Numbered from the stretch's first letter, positions 43,477 through 52,489 are shown. The stretch is DNA of 64,000 nucleotides from Paenibacillus radicis (ex Xue et al. 2023) (GCF_024722015.1 NZ_JANQBD010000002.1:1-64000), one strand, 5' to 3'. The notes: generated from the letters alone by a model not told the origin. Numbers and translations are program-made.

Positions 43477-43590
43477 TTAGATAAATGAACGAGAAACAAT
43501 AACCAACAAAATAAATAGTACGAGAATTACACCCGTAGAAGTAAACAAACCTGCACAGCTACAACTGCCTCCTCCAACTCCCAATCCCAT
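43477..43590 (-). CDS. YjcZ-like small membrane protein
   Basis: A 37-residue protein beginning MGLGVGGGSCSCAGLF and ending with one hydrophobic helix (GVILVLFILLVIVS) and RSFI. This is the layout of the YjcZ-type sporulation-associated miniproteins of Bacillales: a Gly-rich head and a single C-terminal helix. AAGGAGG lies 7 nt before the ATG and a terminator follows, so it is a real independent gene. The two head cysteines (CSC) are unusual. Its position next to the TOMM precursor makes an immunity or export-helper role conceivable but unproven. The 43591-43835 interval holds nothing else recognisable. Confidence 0.8.
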   Translation of the reverse strand: MGLGVGGGSCSCAGLFTSTGVILVLFILLVIVSRSFI

Positions 43591-43835
43591 AGTGTCTTCC
43601 TCCTTCCTTTACAACTTCTGTATTTTATGAACGAATGAGGAATAGAGATTGGACTGTTTAACTAAATAGGCGCTTGCAACGGGGAATGTGTCGTTCCAAA
43701 TTTGATAGATTTACATAAGATATTATATGGGTCATCCTCCAACTGATCCATTATTTCTCATAGCTCCTTCTGGATAGACGGTTGCATTCATTGCGCCGTC
43801 TATTGCACTGGATTCAAGAAAGCCTCCTTAGATAC

Positions 43836-44732
43836 TTAACCATTCTCTTTGTACCATGGGTTTAAATGGACTAATACTTCTTCAACATCGGGATGCTGAT
43901 TCATGATCGTTTCTTTAATGTGTCGGGAAATATCATGTCCGTTCTGAATGGTTAATTCTGCCGGAATACCGACTCTCACATCGATGATAATGTAATGTCC
44001 GTGGTCTCTTGCGCGAATTCGGTCAATTCGTTTTACTTCCGGAACCGATTGAACCAAGTTGATATATGCATTCAATTTCTCTGAATCGACATTCTTTTCC
44101 ATCAAAACGCCAACCGATGCCTTTCCCATATGAACAGCCAACTTTAGCACAAAAAAAGCGACTACGATTCCAGCAATCGGATCTCCGTAAGACAAAAAAG
44201 TAATATTATAGTAATCCCCAACCATAGCTAAACCGATCCCGATTACTGCTGCAATCGAAGCATATACATCTGCAAGATGATCATAGGCCGTTGCGATCAA
44301 ACCATTACTTTTCATTTTTTTCCCGATAGACATCGTATATACATAAAGCACTTGCTTCAAAATCAAAGAAAACGCTGCAGCGACTAAAGCTATAACGCTT
44401 GCATTATGGGGAGGTTCAAAAAGTACCTTTACAGAATGGTACCCCATATAGATTCCAGCCATCCCCAAAATAATGGCCACAATACCTGCACCCACAACTT
44501 CTGCTTTTCCGTGTCCATAAGGATGATCTTCATCCGGAGGCTGCTTGGATACACGCATGGAGCTAAGTGCCGCACCGGTAGCAACCACATCCCCCGCATT
44601 GTGAACGCCGTCAGCAATCAATACTGGACTATTAAATAATAAACCAACAGAAAATTTGATGCAGGTTAAAACGATGTTACTGATTAAACTGATCCAAATT
44701 GCAAAAGCTGACTGTTTATCTTCTCTGCTCAT
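43836..44732 (-). CDS. Cation diffusion facilitator transporter
   Basis: A 298-residue CDF-family metal/proton antiporter with six transmembrane helices and a C-terminal cytoplasmic metal-sensing domain (about 205-298). Metal-site motifs are visible: ADGVHNAGDVVA in helix 2 and AYDHLADVYASI in helix 5, supplying the Asp/His ligands. It exports a divalent metal (Zn, Fe, Mn or Co); the Asp-rich set does not identify which. GGGGGAATAAG precedes the ATG. It is a single gene. The 434 nt upstream to the methyltransferase holds only a terminator and a possible gene fragment. Confidence 0.9.
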   Translation of the reverse strand: MSREDKQSAFAIWISLISNIVLTCIKFSVGLLFNSPVLIADGVHNAGDVVATGAALSSMRVSKQPPDEDHPYGHGKAEVVGAGIVAIILGMAGIYMGYHSVKVLFEPPHNASVIALVAAAFSLILKQVLYVYTMSIGKKMKSNGLIATAYDHLADVYASIAAVIGIGLAMVGDYYNITFLSYGDPIAGIVVAFFVLKLAVHMGKASVGVLMEKNVDSEKLNAYINLVQSVPEVKRIDRIRARDHGHYIIIDVRVGIPAELTIQNGHDISRHIKETIMNQHPDVEEVLVHLNPWYKENG

Positions 44733-44985
44733 AACTTATTCCCCCTACCAGAATTATACCGAACATCCCTTCTCAAGTTCATAGTTCACAACGATTCCCT
44801 TACAAACGGCTGTCGATCATTACACATATCCTTTCAATCTATCGCATTCTTATGGCAGCCATGTTCATCATTATTGGATCAAATGCTCCAATCTTATACA
44901 ATCGTCGAATTTTGTTGATTCATACCTTGGATCATTCACTATCTGACCCAAACTTAACTTTCCTCTTCATGGTTACAAAAATAAC

Positions 44986-45018
44986 AAGCCCACTAGAGGA
45001 ATTCTTCTAGTGGGCTTT
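44986..45018 (-). terminator. Terminator downstream of methyltransferase gene
   Basis: AAGCCCACTAGA and TCTAGTGGGCTT are perfectly complementary over 12 bp with a 9-nt loop. On the minus strand GTTATTTTTG follows. The remaining sequence between 44733 and 45166 shows no convincing gene. Confidence 0.75.
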
Positions 45019-45166
45019 GTATATCAGCAGTCAAATTAAATAATCTTCGTATATTTAATGCAGGCCCCTTAAATCGATACCACTCTACATTCGAACTCTT
45101 GTTGTCAGGTTCTCCAGCAAAGTTAAAATGTCAGCCTCTAGAATGAGCAGTTTCTGATTAATGATT

Positions 45167-45892
45167 CTATTTTTGTGCTTTTACAACTAGAAAATGTGGA
45201 TTGGTTGAAAGACGATCAAACCATTGGTTATACCAGTCAATGGATTCGAGTTTGTCTTTCAAATCTAAATCTGGTTGCGGTTCAACGATTTGGTCAATTA
45301 CGAATTGTGCTGATGTAACGTTAATGATTTCTTGAAGAGGTCTCCTATAAAATGTGACCTCCACTGGACCCGACTCCTTTTTGTTCCATATTTCCATCAG
45401 TAATTCATGGGCGAAGTAATCAGGTCTTTCAAAGTGTTTAAAGTCCATAAAAGGGTGATGTACAGAGAAAATCAGATGTCCACCTGGTTTCATGATACGA
45501 TGGAATTCACGAAAGGTTGGCACCCAATCATCGATGTAGTGAAGAGTTAATGAGCTTACAATTAGGTTGAAGGTCTCGTCTTTAAATGGAAGCGTGTCAG
45601 TTAAATCACAAGTGAATACTTCTGCTTCATTGCCGACTCGCCTTTTACATGCTTCTACCATTGCAGGACTTAAATCAACAGCTGTAACCTGCGCACCCAG
45701 TTTTATAAATTGTTCAGTATACCACCCAGCGGCACAACCAGCATCTAGGACTGCAAGTTGATTCATATTAGTTGGCATAAGTTTCATCATGGCTGGCCGT
45801 TCGTAATAAGCGTTATGCCCACTCTGAGTATCAACATGTATTTCGTAGTCTTTAGCAAGTTTATCGTAAACTTCGACAACCTTCTCTTTCAT
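45167..45892 (-). CDS. SAM-dependent methyltransferase
   Basis: A 241-residue class I methyltransferase: motif I VLDAGCAAGWYTE (about 46-58), motif II Asp in VTAVDLSPAM, and motif IV FNLIVSSLTLHYI. The N-terminal VYDKLAKDYE segment is common in type 11/25 methyltransferases. The ATG at 45892 follows GGAGGGTG; the upstream ATG at 45934 has no site. Substrate unknown. Terminators on both sides indicate a single-gene unit. Confidence 0.87.
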   Translation of the reverse strand: MKEKVVEVYDKLAKDYEIHVDTQSGHNAYYERPAMMKLMPTNMNQLAVLDAGCAAGWYTEQFIKLGAQVTAVDLSPAMVEACKRRVGNEAEVFTCDLTDTLPFKDETFNLIVSSLTLHYIDDWVPTFREFHRIMKPGGHLIFSVHHPFMDFKHFERPDYFAHELLMEIWNKKESGPVEVTFYRRPLQEIINVTSAQFVIDQIVEPQPDLDLKDKLESIDWYNQWFDRLSTNPHFLVVKAQK

Positions 45893-46039
45893 ATTCTTCA
45901 CACCCTCCGCTAAACTCAAGTTCTTTATTTCCAAAAAAATGATTTAACCAGTAGGATTCCCGCTTTCTTATTGATCAAAATACTTATTCGACGCCACCTA
46001 TATTTTCCCTTTTATAAATCTCATAATTTACGCTCTTCT

Positions 46040-46146
46040 TGCCAGTTAGCCCAACGAGGCTGCCGATATCTATGCCGACAACCCCGTCCTAATTGCTATT
46101 GATCTATCGTTATATGTTAGCATGACAAAAGGCTGCTGCAGCAGCG
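46040..46146 (-). repeat. Degenerate dispersed repeat plus terminator
   Basis: CCAGTTAGCCCAACGAGGCTGCCGAT and ATATGTTAGCATGAC mark a degenerate repeat copy. It is followed by the palindrome GCTGCTGCAGCAGC (46132-46145), which on the minus strand runs into CCTTTTG just after the stop of the next methyltransferase gene (46148) and acts as its terminator. Confidence 0.5.
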
Positions 46147-46147
46147 A

Positions 46148-46984
46148 TCATCGTTGTAAAGAGTCCTTTACTTTATTGGACTTTCTCACACCCTCAACTG
46201 TTAACATATACATCGTCAAAGATTGGGCTTCTTGAATCATCCATTCCCGATATTCGTTTTCTGCTGCCATAAATTCTTTTTCAGTAATATACCCATCTCT
46301 TTCCATTTGAACTCCTCTGCTTGAAGCTGTATCTGCCCATAATCCTATTCGAGTTTGGAACTCTTGATCTGTTCGCTTCGTTGCCTCATGTTGGGGGGTT
46401 ATAGTAATTTCTTCAATACCGCTTTGTTGAAACATTTCAAGAAGATGATCGGCAATCTCGTTATCCATACCTGCATCGGAACGCCATTTTAAATATGCTG
46501 TATAAAAAGAGAGCATGCTTGGGGGAGGCAGTGGTTCCCATGATATCTTCACATGATTATAATCTGAAATCACAACACGCCCCCCAATTTTAGTGGCCGA
46601 TATCATCATTTTCAATGCTTTCAATGGATCCGAAAGCCATATTAAAACACGAGCGGAGGTTACAATATCAAATTCTTTGTCATAGGTAAGATTATAGATG
46701 TCACCTGTTTCAAATGATAATCCTGGTATTCCGCCATGTGCCCGGTGGGCTTTTTCGATTAAGCTTGGATTACTATCAATTCCTATAACACGCCCGTTTG
46801 GACCTACTGCTTCCGCTATTCCGCGTGTTATTGCTCCTGTACCGCAACCAACATCAAGAATCGTCATGCCTTTAGTGAGTATATCTGCTAGCCTTTTATG
46901 AGAGTTTGTTAACGATCGAGAATCTAATACATTTGTTAACTTTCCTGATAATTCAGCCCGATTTTGGGCAATATTTTTGTCCAT
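46148..46984 (-). CDS. SAM-dependent methyltransferase
   Basis: A 278-residue class I methyltransferase with motif I ILDVGCGTGAITRGIAE (about 42-58), the acidic end of strand 2 in VIGIDSNPS and motif IV in EFDIVTSARVLIWL. The overall shape matches ubiquinone/menaquinone-type (UbiE-like) methyltransferases, but nothing fixes the substrate. It starts at an ATG after AAGGGG. It is unrelated in detail to the methyltransferase encoded just downstream at 45167. Confidence 0.87.
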   Translation of the reverse strand: MDKNIAQNRAELSGKLTNVLDSRSLTNSHKRLADILTKGMTILDVGCGTGAITRGIAEAVGPNGRVIGIDSNPSLIEKAHRAHGGIPGLSFETGDIYNLTYDKEFDIVTSARVLIWLSDPLKALKMMISATKIGGRVVISDYNHVKISWEPLPPPSMLSFYTAYLKWRSDAGMDNEIADHLLEMFQQSGIEEITITPQHEATKRTDQEFQTRIGLWADTASSRGVQMERDGYITEKEFMAAENEYREWMIQEAQSLTMYMLTVEGVRKSNKVKDSLQR

Positions 46985-47161
46985 AAGGTACCCCTTAATA
47001 ATATTGTTTAATTATTCCGTTTACTTGATGGTACCTATCTTATCATTTAACTTTTTATTGGTATAACATATATTTAATATTAACTTTATAGGTATTAACT
47101 ATTAAGATTCAAGATTCTTTGATCTGCCTTTTGCTAGAAAATATATTGCTCCGCTTTTTTC

Positions 47162-47320
47162 TTAAGTAACCTTTACGTAGTAGTTTCCACTCTGAATTTC
47201 TGCGGTTCCTCTTACATCATAGGCACCAAAATGGCTGGTCATATTCGGAAACCCAAATACATCGTCTAAAGTGATGAGTATAAAACAACCTTGCTTACCT
47301 CGAACAACAAATTCGTACAT
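47162..47320 (-). pseudogene. WapI-like immunity gene, 3'-truncated
   Basis: The 52-codon frame MYEFVVRGKQGCFILITL, DVFGFPN, AYDVRGTAEIQSGNYYV strongly resembles the N-terminal third of WapI-family (contact-dependent toxin) immunity proteins, which normally continue with LWFSTGELY and about 80 more residues. Here the chain stops at YYVKVT. It is probably a truncated, non-functional copy. I know the family resemblance from memory only. There is no clear ribosome-binding site. Confidence 0.5.
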
Positions 47321-47458
47321 CAGAATCAACTCATTTCGTTTTAACTTGCTACAGATCAATTAATATGCCCGTTACCACAACACTTTCGTTAATGTTGATG
47401 AGAGAGGTTCATATCTGATAGATACTGTGAATCGTGAATTATAATCCTATCGACTTAG

Positions 47459-47483
47459 CCTACTATAAATTGTATAGTTTAGG
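47459..47483. promoter_or_regulatory. Palindrome upstream of dienelactone-hydrolase gene
   Basis: CCTACTATAAATTGTATAGTTTAGG is an imperfect inverted repeat containing a TATAAA-like element, 48 nt before the ATG at 47531. It could be an operator overlapping a promoter. Nothing links it to a specific regulator. Confidence 0.35.
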
Positions 47484-47530
47484 ATAGTATTTGTAAGAAT
47501 GGGATATTGGAAAGAAAGGTGTGAAAATCA

Positions 47531-48139
47531 ATGAACACAGAATCCTCAAGAAATTCGTTAGTGATTATCCTTCACGAAATTTATGGGGTTAATGATCATA
47601 TTAATTTTTTCAGTCACGAGATTATTAATGAAGGTTTTGATGTACTTACTCCTAATTTATTGCACAGGGAATCATTTCCTTATGATCAAGAAGAAAAAGC
47701 ATATCAATATTTTACGAATGAAATTGGTTTCAATAAATCATTGCTTGATGTCAAGCAACTAGTAAAAGTGAATAGAGAGAAGTACGATAAGATATACATT
47801 ATTGGATTTAGCATAGGTGCAACAATTGCATGGATGAGTAGTGAATATGAAGTTGATGGAATAATTGGATTCTATGGATCGAGAATTAGAAATCATGTAG
47901 ATATAGAGCCTAGTTGTCCCAATCTATTATTCTTTTCAAAAAATGAAAAGTCATTTAATGTACTCGACTTAGAAAGAAAACTAAAGTCTAAGAATAAAAC
48001 GGTATTAAATATTATTGAAGCTGAACATGGGTTTATGAATCCATTTTATAAATCCTATAAGCCTAAAGAATATAGGGACTGCATGGAGAATAGCATTGAT
48101 TTTCTTAATCGAATCGAAGAAGGCGCAGGCATTCGATAA
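47531..48139 (+). CDS. Dienelactone-hydrolase-like alpha/beta hydrolase
   Basis: A 202-residue protein of the dienelactone hydrolase fold. VIILHEIYGVNDHI is the start of the hydrolase core. The nucleophile elbow is GFSIGAT (Ser in place of the Cys of true dienelactone hydrolases), and the catalytic His is in AEHGFMNP. The substrate is probably a small ester or lactone. AAAGGTGTG precedes the ATG. It is one of the few plus-strand genes, and is unusually A/T-rich compared with its neighbours, which suggests separate acquisition. Confidence 0.82.
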   Translation: MNTESSRNSLVIILHEIYGVNDHINFFSHEIINEGFDVLTPNLLHRESFPYDQEEKAYQYFTNEIGFNKSLLDVKQLVKVNREKYDKIYIIGFSIGATIAWMSSEYEVDGIIGFYGSRIRNHVDIEPSCPNLLFFSKNEKSFNVLDLERKLKSKNKTVLNIIEAEHGFMNPFYKSYKPKEYRDCMENSIDFLNRIEEGAGIR

Positions 48140-48193
48140 CACCACGTTCATGCTAGAGATGCGTTTGGGTAAGCTCATAAATCCATGTAAAGA

Positions 48194-48790
48194 TTAACGT
48201 TTCTTTTTCAACATCGGGCCAAATAACGAAAAGAGAATGATGACGAGGCTGACCGTGGCAGTAATATAAGCGGCACCACCATGAAGGACGAGCTGGGGAT
48301 CAGCGGGATATATACGATTGGAAACAAGAAAGAATCCAACATAGATGAGCAAAAAGACCATACCTACTCCGTACATCATCCAGAAGGATTTACCCTTAGA
48401 GGAGAAAGAGCCCGCACGAAGAATAGTGAGTAATCCAAAGCACAAAGCAACGGAGATCATTATATAGGTGATATTCTCATATAGCGGTATCGTCAGGTCT
48501 CCACTGAAACCGTTCAGAAAACGCCATAGAAGGAGCAATGGTATTATGGGTGCGAATGTTTTTAATTGCTCCCATTTCGAGGATTTGGGGAGTTCCTGAA
48601 TGATCTCATCAGAATAGGACTTAAGATCTTGGCCGAATACTTGCTCGAATGACTTCCCCTCCCGCTGAGCAGTTAATAAATGGTCTTCGAGCTCCATTAG
48701 GATCTCACTAGCTTTGGTATCCGATACGGAACTGCTCCGAACGTAGAATTTCATTTCATTTAACAAGGTTTTATTCTTTGCATTCAACAT
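48194..48790 (-). CDS. HAAS-domain membrane protein, PadR partner
   Basis: A 198-residue protein. The cytoplasmic N-terminal domain (about 10-70; MELEDHLLTAQREGKSFEQV) looks like the HAAS/DUF1700-type signalling domain. Four transmembrane segments follow (about 78-95, 105-122, 135-155, 168-190) and the end is basic (KKKR). In Firmicutes such proteins are encoded with PadR repressors and are thought to control envelope functions. Its ATG shares one base with the PadR stop (TAATG), so the pair is translationally coupled. The signal and output are unknown. Confidence 0.75.
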   Translation of the reverse strand: MLNAKNKTLLNEMKFYVRSSSVSDTKASEILMELEDHLLTAQREGKSFEQVFGQDLKSYSDEIIQELPKSSKWEQLKTFAPIIPLLLLWRFLNGFSGDLTIPLYENITYIMISVALCFGLLTILRAGSFSSKGKSFWMMYGVGMVFLLIYVGFFLVSNRIYPADPQLVLHGGAAYITATVSLVIILFSLFGPMLKKKR

Positions 48791-49113
48791 TATACATCAT
48801 CCTTTGCTATTATACGGTTTACCGCAATACTTAGTTCGTACCATTTGCTACGGAATAATTGCAGCTGCTGTTCTCCTTCAGGAGTCATTCGATAGTATTT
48901 GCGGTTAGGCCCGGAACCAGAGGGTCGCTGTGTACTTACTATAAGATTTTCTTTCTCCAGACGAAGCAAGAGCGGATAGATGCTTCCTTCCTTGGCGAAC
49001 ACGAAGCCACTACGAGCGAGCTTCTCCATAATTTCATATCCGTACGTTTCCTCTTCATCAATAACCGCAAGAAGGCACCCCTCCAGCACTCCTCTAACCA
49101 TTTGACTGAACAT
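48790..49113 (-). CDS. PadR-family transcriptional regulator
   Basis: A 107-residue winged-helix repressor: VRGVLEGCLLAVIDEEETYG, then EGSIYPLLLRLEKENLI (recognition helix) and a wing at RKYYRMTPEG. The ATG at 49113 is chosen because AGGAGG... (TTGGAGGAATGCTT) precedes it. The longer frame to 49152 adds residues not typical of the family. A 35-bp palindrome at 49171-49205 overlaps the likely promoter, consistent with autorepression. The target also includes the co-translated HAAS-domain membrane protein. Confidence 0.88.
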   Translation of the reverse strand: MFSQMVRGVLEGCLLAVIDEEETYGYEIMEKLARSGFVFAKEGSIYPLLLRLEKENLIVSTQRPSGSGPNRKYYRMTPEGEQQLQLFRSKWYELSIAVNRIIAKDDV

Positions 49114-49170
49114 AAGCATTCCTCCAATAGTGCCCTCCAAGCTATATTGCACAACAAGGTACTGAGCTAT

Positions 49171-49205
49171 AAAATAACTAACTTGCAGTGCAAGCTAGTT
49201 ATTTT
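49171..49205. promoter_or_regulatory. 35-bp palindromic operator of the PadR operon
   Basis: AAAATAACTA-ACTTGCA-G-TGCAAGC-TAGTTATTTT is symmetrical around 49188 with one mismatched pair. On the minus strand it contains TTGCAC and, 16 bp later, TATAGC, a plausible -35/-10 pair, placing the dyad over the promoter 58 nt from the PadR start. Confidence 0.6.
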
Positions 49206-49316
49206 ATTCTATCCGATTGTTACTTATAATGCAAGTTGAGATATTATCGATTGATGAAATTGCATTCCATATAGCTTGCTGTACGATCCTGCCAGTCAAT
49301 AAATCCAAAAAATTTA

Positions 49317-49727
49317 CTAACCCCGTATCAAATCCCTTAATTTGTTTGCATGTGCTATAGGAATTTCATAACCTTGATTGGTATTTTTAAGGTCTACCAA
49401 TAACCCCTTCATATCTCTATTTGTACCTAAAGTAAGATGAAAATCTTTTGTTGTTTGATCCTGGAATGTTATGCTCAAATTGTATTCTGCTGCATAATCA
49501 ATCTTTTCAGACATTTTTACTGCACTTTCTAAAGCAGTTTTGAATATTTGAAAAGATTGGAAATCCTTAAATTTCTGATTGGTACATTCATTTGTATTAG
49601 CTTGCTGCTTACATATCAGATTAACTGAAACCTCATCGATACTCAAAATAGCATCCTGGTTCTTCTCTTTGCATCCAAGGATAAATAATAGAGATAACAA
49701 GATGAAAAAAAGGATATATTTTTTCAC
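49317..49727 (-). CDS. Small lipoprotein of unknown function
   Basis: A 136-residue lipoprotein: a hydrophobic signal (about 3-17) ends at the lipobox FILGC. The mature part of about 115 residues has a Cys pair (LICKQQANTNECTNQ) that could form a disulphide, and alternating strands (YNLSITFQDQTTKDFHLTL). No family recognised. The GTG at 49727 lies 9 nt after AAGGAGG; the upstream GTG touches that site. It is a single gene between the PadR operon and the second sugar-importer operon. Confidence 0.75.
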   Translation of the reverse strand: MKKYILFFILLSLLFILGCKEKNQDAILSIDEVSVNLICKQQANTNECTNQKFKDFQSFQIFKTALESAVKMSEKIDYAAEYNLSITFQDQTTKDFHLTLGTNRDMKGLLVDLKNTNQGYEIPIAHANKLRDLIRG

Positions 49728-49828
49728 AGTAAACACCTCCTTAAGCTTCTAGCTTATAGACGGAAAGGGTATAAAAAGGTTACATCCAGTGTTTAAAAAG
49801 TATAGTTCAGCGTAACACGAATACGACA

Positions 49829-49871
49829 AAACGGGGTCAGCCCCTGGTAACTTAATCGGCTGACCCCGTTT
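49829..49871 (-). terminator. Terminator of the second importer operon
   Basis: AACGGGGTCAGCC and GGCTGACCCCGTT form a 13-bp perfect stem. On the minus strand it is followed by TTGTCG, about 50 nt after the binding-protein stop at 49924. Confidence 0.85.
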
Positions 49872-49923
49872 ATTGCTGATTATTTTATTTTTTGCTGCTC
49901 TTCGTCGGTAATACTTTCCTCGA

Positions 49924-51441
49924 TTACTTCTTCATTTTGGCGTAAGCTTGCTCGTATTCTTTAATTAGTTGATCTCCGCCCGCTTTGCGCCACTTTTCCA
50001 CCTCATCCTTCCAGCCTGCGTCGTCAAGTCTGCCCATAATGTACTTGGTCTGAGCGTCCCAGATCATTTGGTCCAGCTCCTTACCACGTTCACTGTAAAT
50101 CGCAGAGTTTAGGGTCAATGCCGGGTTTGACACAGAATATTGGGTGCCTTCACCTTCCATTTGATTCCCTTTCACCCCGATCGGTGAATCAATCTGTGGC
50201 AACACGTTCAAGGTCTCTAAGCTGATCAGGTTATCGCGATATGGCTTGATTTCTTTGTTGAATAAATTCAAGTCGGTGATTTCCGTATTTTTGCCATCAG
50301 CCGATACTTTGTAGTGCTTGCCATCAATACCACGACGCTGCAAGGTAGCCATCTTCGAATCGAGCAGTTGATCCAGGAACGTTAGGACGCGCTTCAATTC
50401 AGCCTCGGTCTTCACTGACGATTTCGGAATAACCATCACTCCGAAGTTACCCGGTTCTCCAGTCTGCCTGATGCCGTTCGGTCCTTCAAAGAAGGCCATA
50501 TCGAACACGCCTTTGGGATTCACTTTGGCCATGCGGTCTTGGAAGCTTCGTCCATTGGTGGCTACTCCGCCGAGCTTTATACCTACCCGCTCGCTATCAA
50601 TCGCTTTATCGTGCTCGGTTAAATCGTATACGGCGAAATCTTGGTTGATCAGGTTCTCTTCATATAGCTTTCTGAACAGCTTCATGGTATCTACATACGG
50701 CTTAGTCATAAATTCCGGCGTAAATTTACCGTTCTCTGCTGCCCAACGGTTCGGCGCGCCTTGAGTAACAGCAATCCGAGTTAAAGGAGGCTGGGTTCCT
50801 TCATTATATCTTTTGTATAGCTGGGTTCCGTAAGTATCCGCTTTGTTATTGCCATCCGGATCCTCGGTCGCGATGGCCTTCATCACTTTGTACCAATCAT
50901 CCAATGTTTTCGGTATTTTCAGCCCAAGCTTGTCGAACCAATCCTTTCGATAGACGATGGCTGCCCGGCCAATTGGACGAAGAACGGGAACGCCGTAAAT
51001 TTTACCTTCCACAGAGACGTTCTCGAAATATTGCTTATCTAGAGCAGCCAAATTCTTATAATCCTTAAGCATCGGTCCGATTTCCCAAAATAATCCAGAT
51101 TTCATCGCGTTAATTGTCGTAGGAACGTAATTAAGTCTTACCAGCTTGGGAAGCTCGTTGGAGGCGATCATAACGTTAATCTTCTCGTCGTAAGCCGCAT
51201 TCGGAATCCATTGGATATCCAACTTCGTATTGGTGTATTTCTCCAGTTCTTGCTCAAATTCATTGCCTTTGGATGGAATTTCTCCCACCTGTTGAAGCGC
51301 CATCGATAATTGCAATGGAGTATCATCCACTTTGGAAGCTCCTTTTGTTTCGCCTGTGCTTGCCGGTTTATCCAGTCCACATCCTGTCACTACACCCGCC
51401 GCCATAATGATGGCACTACATAATGCAACCCATTTTTTCAT
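49924..51441 (-). CDS. Lipoprotein sugar-binding protein of ABC importer
   Basis: A 505-residue family 1 solute-binding protein. The signal peptide ends in VVTGC (lipobox), and DPDGNNKADTYG is the same calcium-loop-like segment as in the other two binding proteins of the window. It is the last gene of the operon permease-permease-binding protein (136-nt gap to the LplC-type permease gene). It binds an oligosaccharide outside the membrane for the two permeases. Similarity to the 5494 protein is at the family level only, so the ligand may differ. Confidence 0.9.
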   Translation of the reverse strand: MKKWVALCSAIIMAAGVVTGCGLDKPASTGETKGASKVDDTPLQLSMALQQVGEIPSKGNEFEQELEKYTNTKLDIQWIPNAAYDEKINVMIASNELPKLVRLNYVPTTINAMKSGLFWEIGPMLKDYKNLAALDKQYFENVSVEGKIYGVPVLRPIGRAAIVYRKDWFDKLGLKIPKTLDDWYKVMKAIATEDPDGNNKADTYGTQLYKRYNEGTQPPLTRIAVTQGAPNRWAAENGKFTPEFMTKPYVDTMKLFRKLYEENLINQDFAVYDLTEHDKAIDSERVGIKLGGVATNGRSFQDRMAKVNPKGVFDMAFFEGPNGIRQTGEPGNFGVMVIPKSSVKTEAELKRVLTFLDQLLDSKMATLQRRGIDGKHYKVSADGKNTEITDLNLFNKEIKPYRDNLISLETLNVLPQIDSPIGVKGNQMEGEGTQYSVSNPALTLNSAIYSERGKELDQMIWDAQTKYIMGRLDDAGWKDEVEKWRKAGGDQLIKEYEQAYAKMKK

Positions 51442-51577
51442 GTTTTCTTATCCCCCTTATTTTTTCGCTTTGGCAAATCTTGATTGATTAACTTTTCCGT
51501 ATACGCTTTTTTTGAGCCCTCCCTAATTCAAATTAAAATGATTTATTAAATGATAACGGACCAATTGTAATGTCCAG

Positions 51578-52450
51578 TCATCCCTTAACCGAACCTAACA
51601 GTACACCCTTTGCAAAATGCTTCTGCAAGAAAGGATAAATCAGCATAATCGGGATGGTCGCGAAGACGATGACCGCCATCCGGATCGTGAGCGGCTGAAT
51701 GAGCTGTTCATCTGTGCTTGTGTCGCCGATCCGGGTTTGCGCCAGGATGACGATTTCCCGCAATAGCACCTGTACAGGCCAACTCTTGTTGTCGTTAATG
51801 TACATGATTGCGTTGAAGAATGTGTTCCAATGGCCGACTGCGTAGAACAAACCGAAGGTCGCCAACGCCGGTGCAGACAGTGGAATTACGATTTGAAGCA
51901 GCACACCCAGATCGTTGCAGCCGTCGATTTTAGCCGAGTCCTCCAGCCCGTCAGGAATTTGCTGAAAAAAGTTTTTTAAGACGATTAAGTTGAAACCGTT
52001 GATGGCCACTGGAAGCATCAATGACCATAACGTATTGGTCAATCCCAAGCCTTTAACTACGAAGTAGGTCGGAATCAGCCCACCATTGAACAACAACGTA
52101 AACAATACACCCAATATGATGACATTTCGGCCGCGAAACGTTTGCCGAGAAAGCGGATACGCCAGCAATGAGGTAAATACCAAATTGATTAGAGTCCCAA
52201 GGACCGTGATATATACGGATATTCCTAAGCTGCGTAAGAGCGTATTGGTGGAGAAGATGTATTCATACGACGCCAGAGAAAATTTAGTGGGGAACAGGAT
52301 AATGCCCCCCTTGGCCACCTCATGCGGATCGGTGAACGAAACCGCCAATATGTAGATAAACGGAAGTACAGTAACTAACCCGATCAGCAACAATATCGTA
52401 TAATTGATTCCGTCGAAAAGCTTGTTTCCGAGTGTCTTGTCTTGAACCAC
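51578..52450 (-). CDS. Carbohydrate ABC transporter permease (LplC/YtcP type)
   Basis: A 290-residue, six-helix permease with the EAA loop LEDSAKIDGCNDLGVLLQIV and the end FLQKHFAKGVLLGSVKG. It is the same length as, and collinear with, the permease at 7136, marking a paralogous system. It pairs with the permease encoded 39 nt upstream. The coupled ATPase is expected to be a shared MsmX-type protein encoded elsewhere. Confidence 0.92.
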   Translation of the reverse strand: MVQDKTLGNKLFDGINYTILLLIGLVTVLPFIYILAVSFTDPHEVAKGGIILFPTKFSLASYEYIFSTNTLLRSLGISVYITVLGTLINLVFTSLLAYPLSRQTFRGRNVIILGVLFTLLFNGGLIPTYFVVKGLGLTNTLWSLMLPVAINGFNLIVLKNFFQQIPDGLEDSAKIDGCNDLGVLLQIVIPLSAPALATFGLFYAVGHWNTFFNAIMYINDNKSWPVQVLLREIVILAQTRIGDTSTDEQLIQPLTIRMAVIVFATIPIMLIYPFLQKHFAKGVLLGSVKG

Positions 52451-52489
52451 GGATGTTCGCCCCCTTACCTATAATAATGAATGGTAACA

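Noticed and set aside
43690..43830. Tiny minus-strand ORFs of 19 and 25 codons
   Set aside because: One has its site too close to the ATG, neither has similarity or a signal; probably chance frames.
44866..45015. Plus-strand ORF of 49 codons starting MFIIIGS
   Set aside because: No ribosome-binding site, runs into the terminator at 44986-45018, no recognised similarity.
45045..45166. Minus-strand fragment encoding WYRFKGPALNIRRLF
   Set aside because: Looks like the 3' end of some gene, but it is too short, frameshifted and not assignable to a family.
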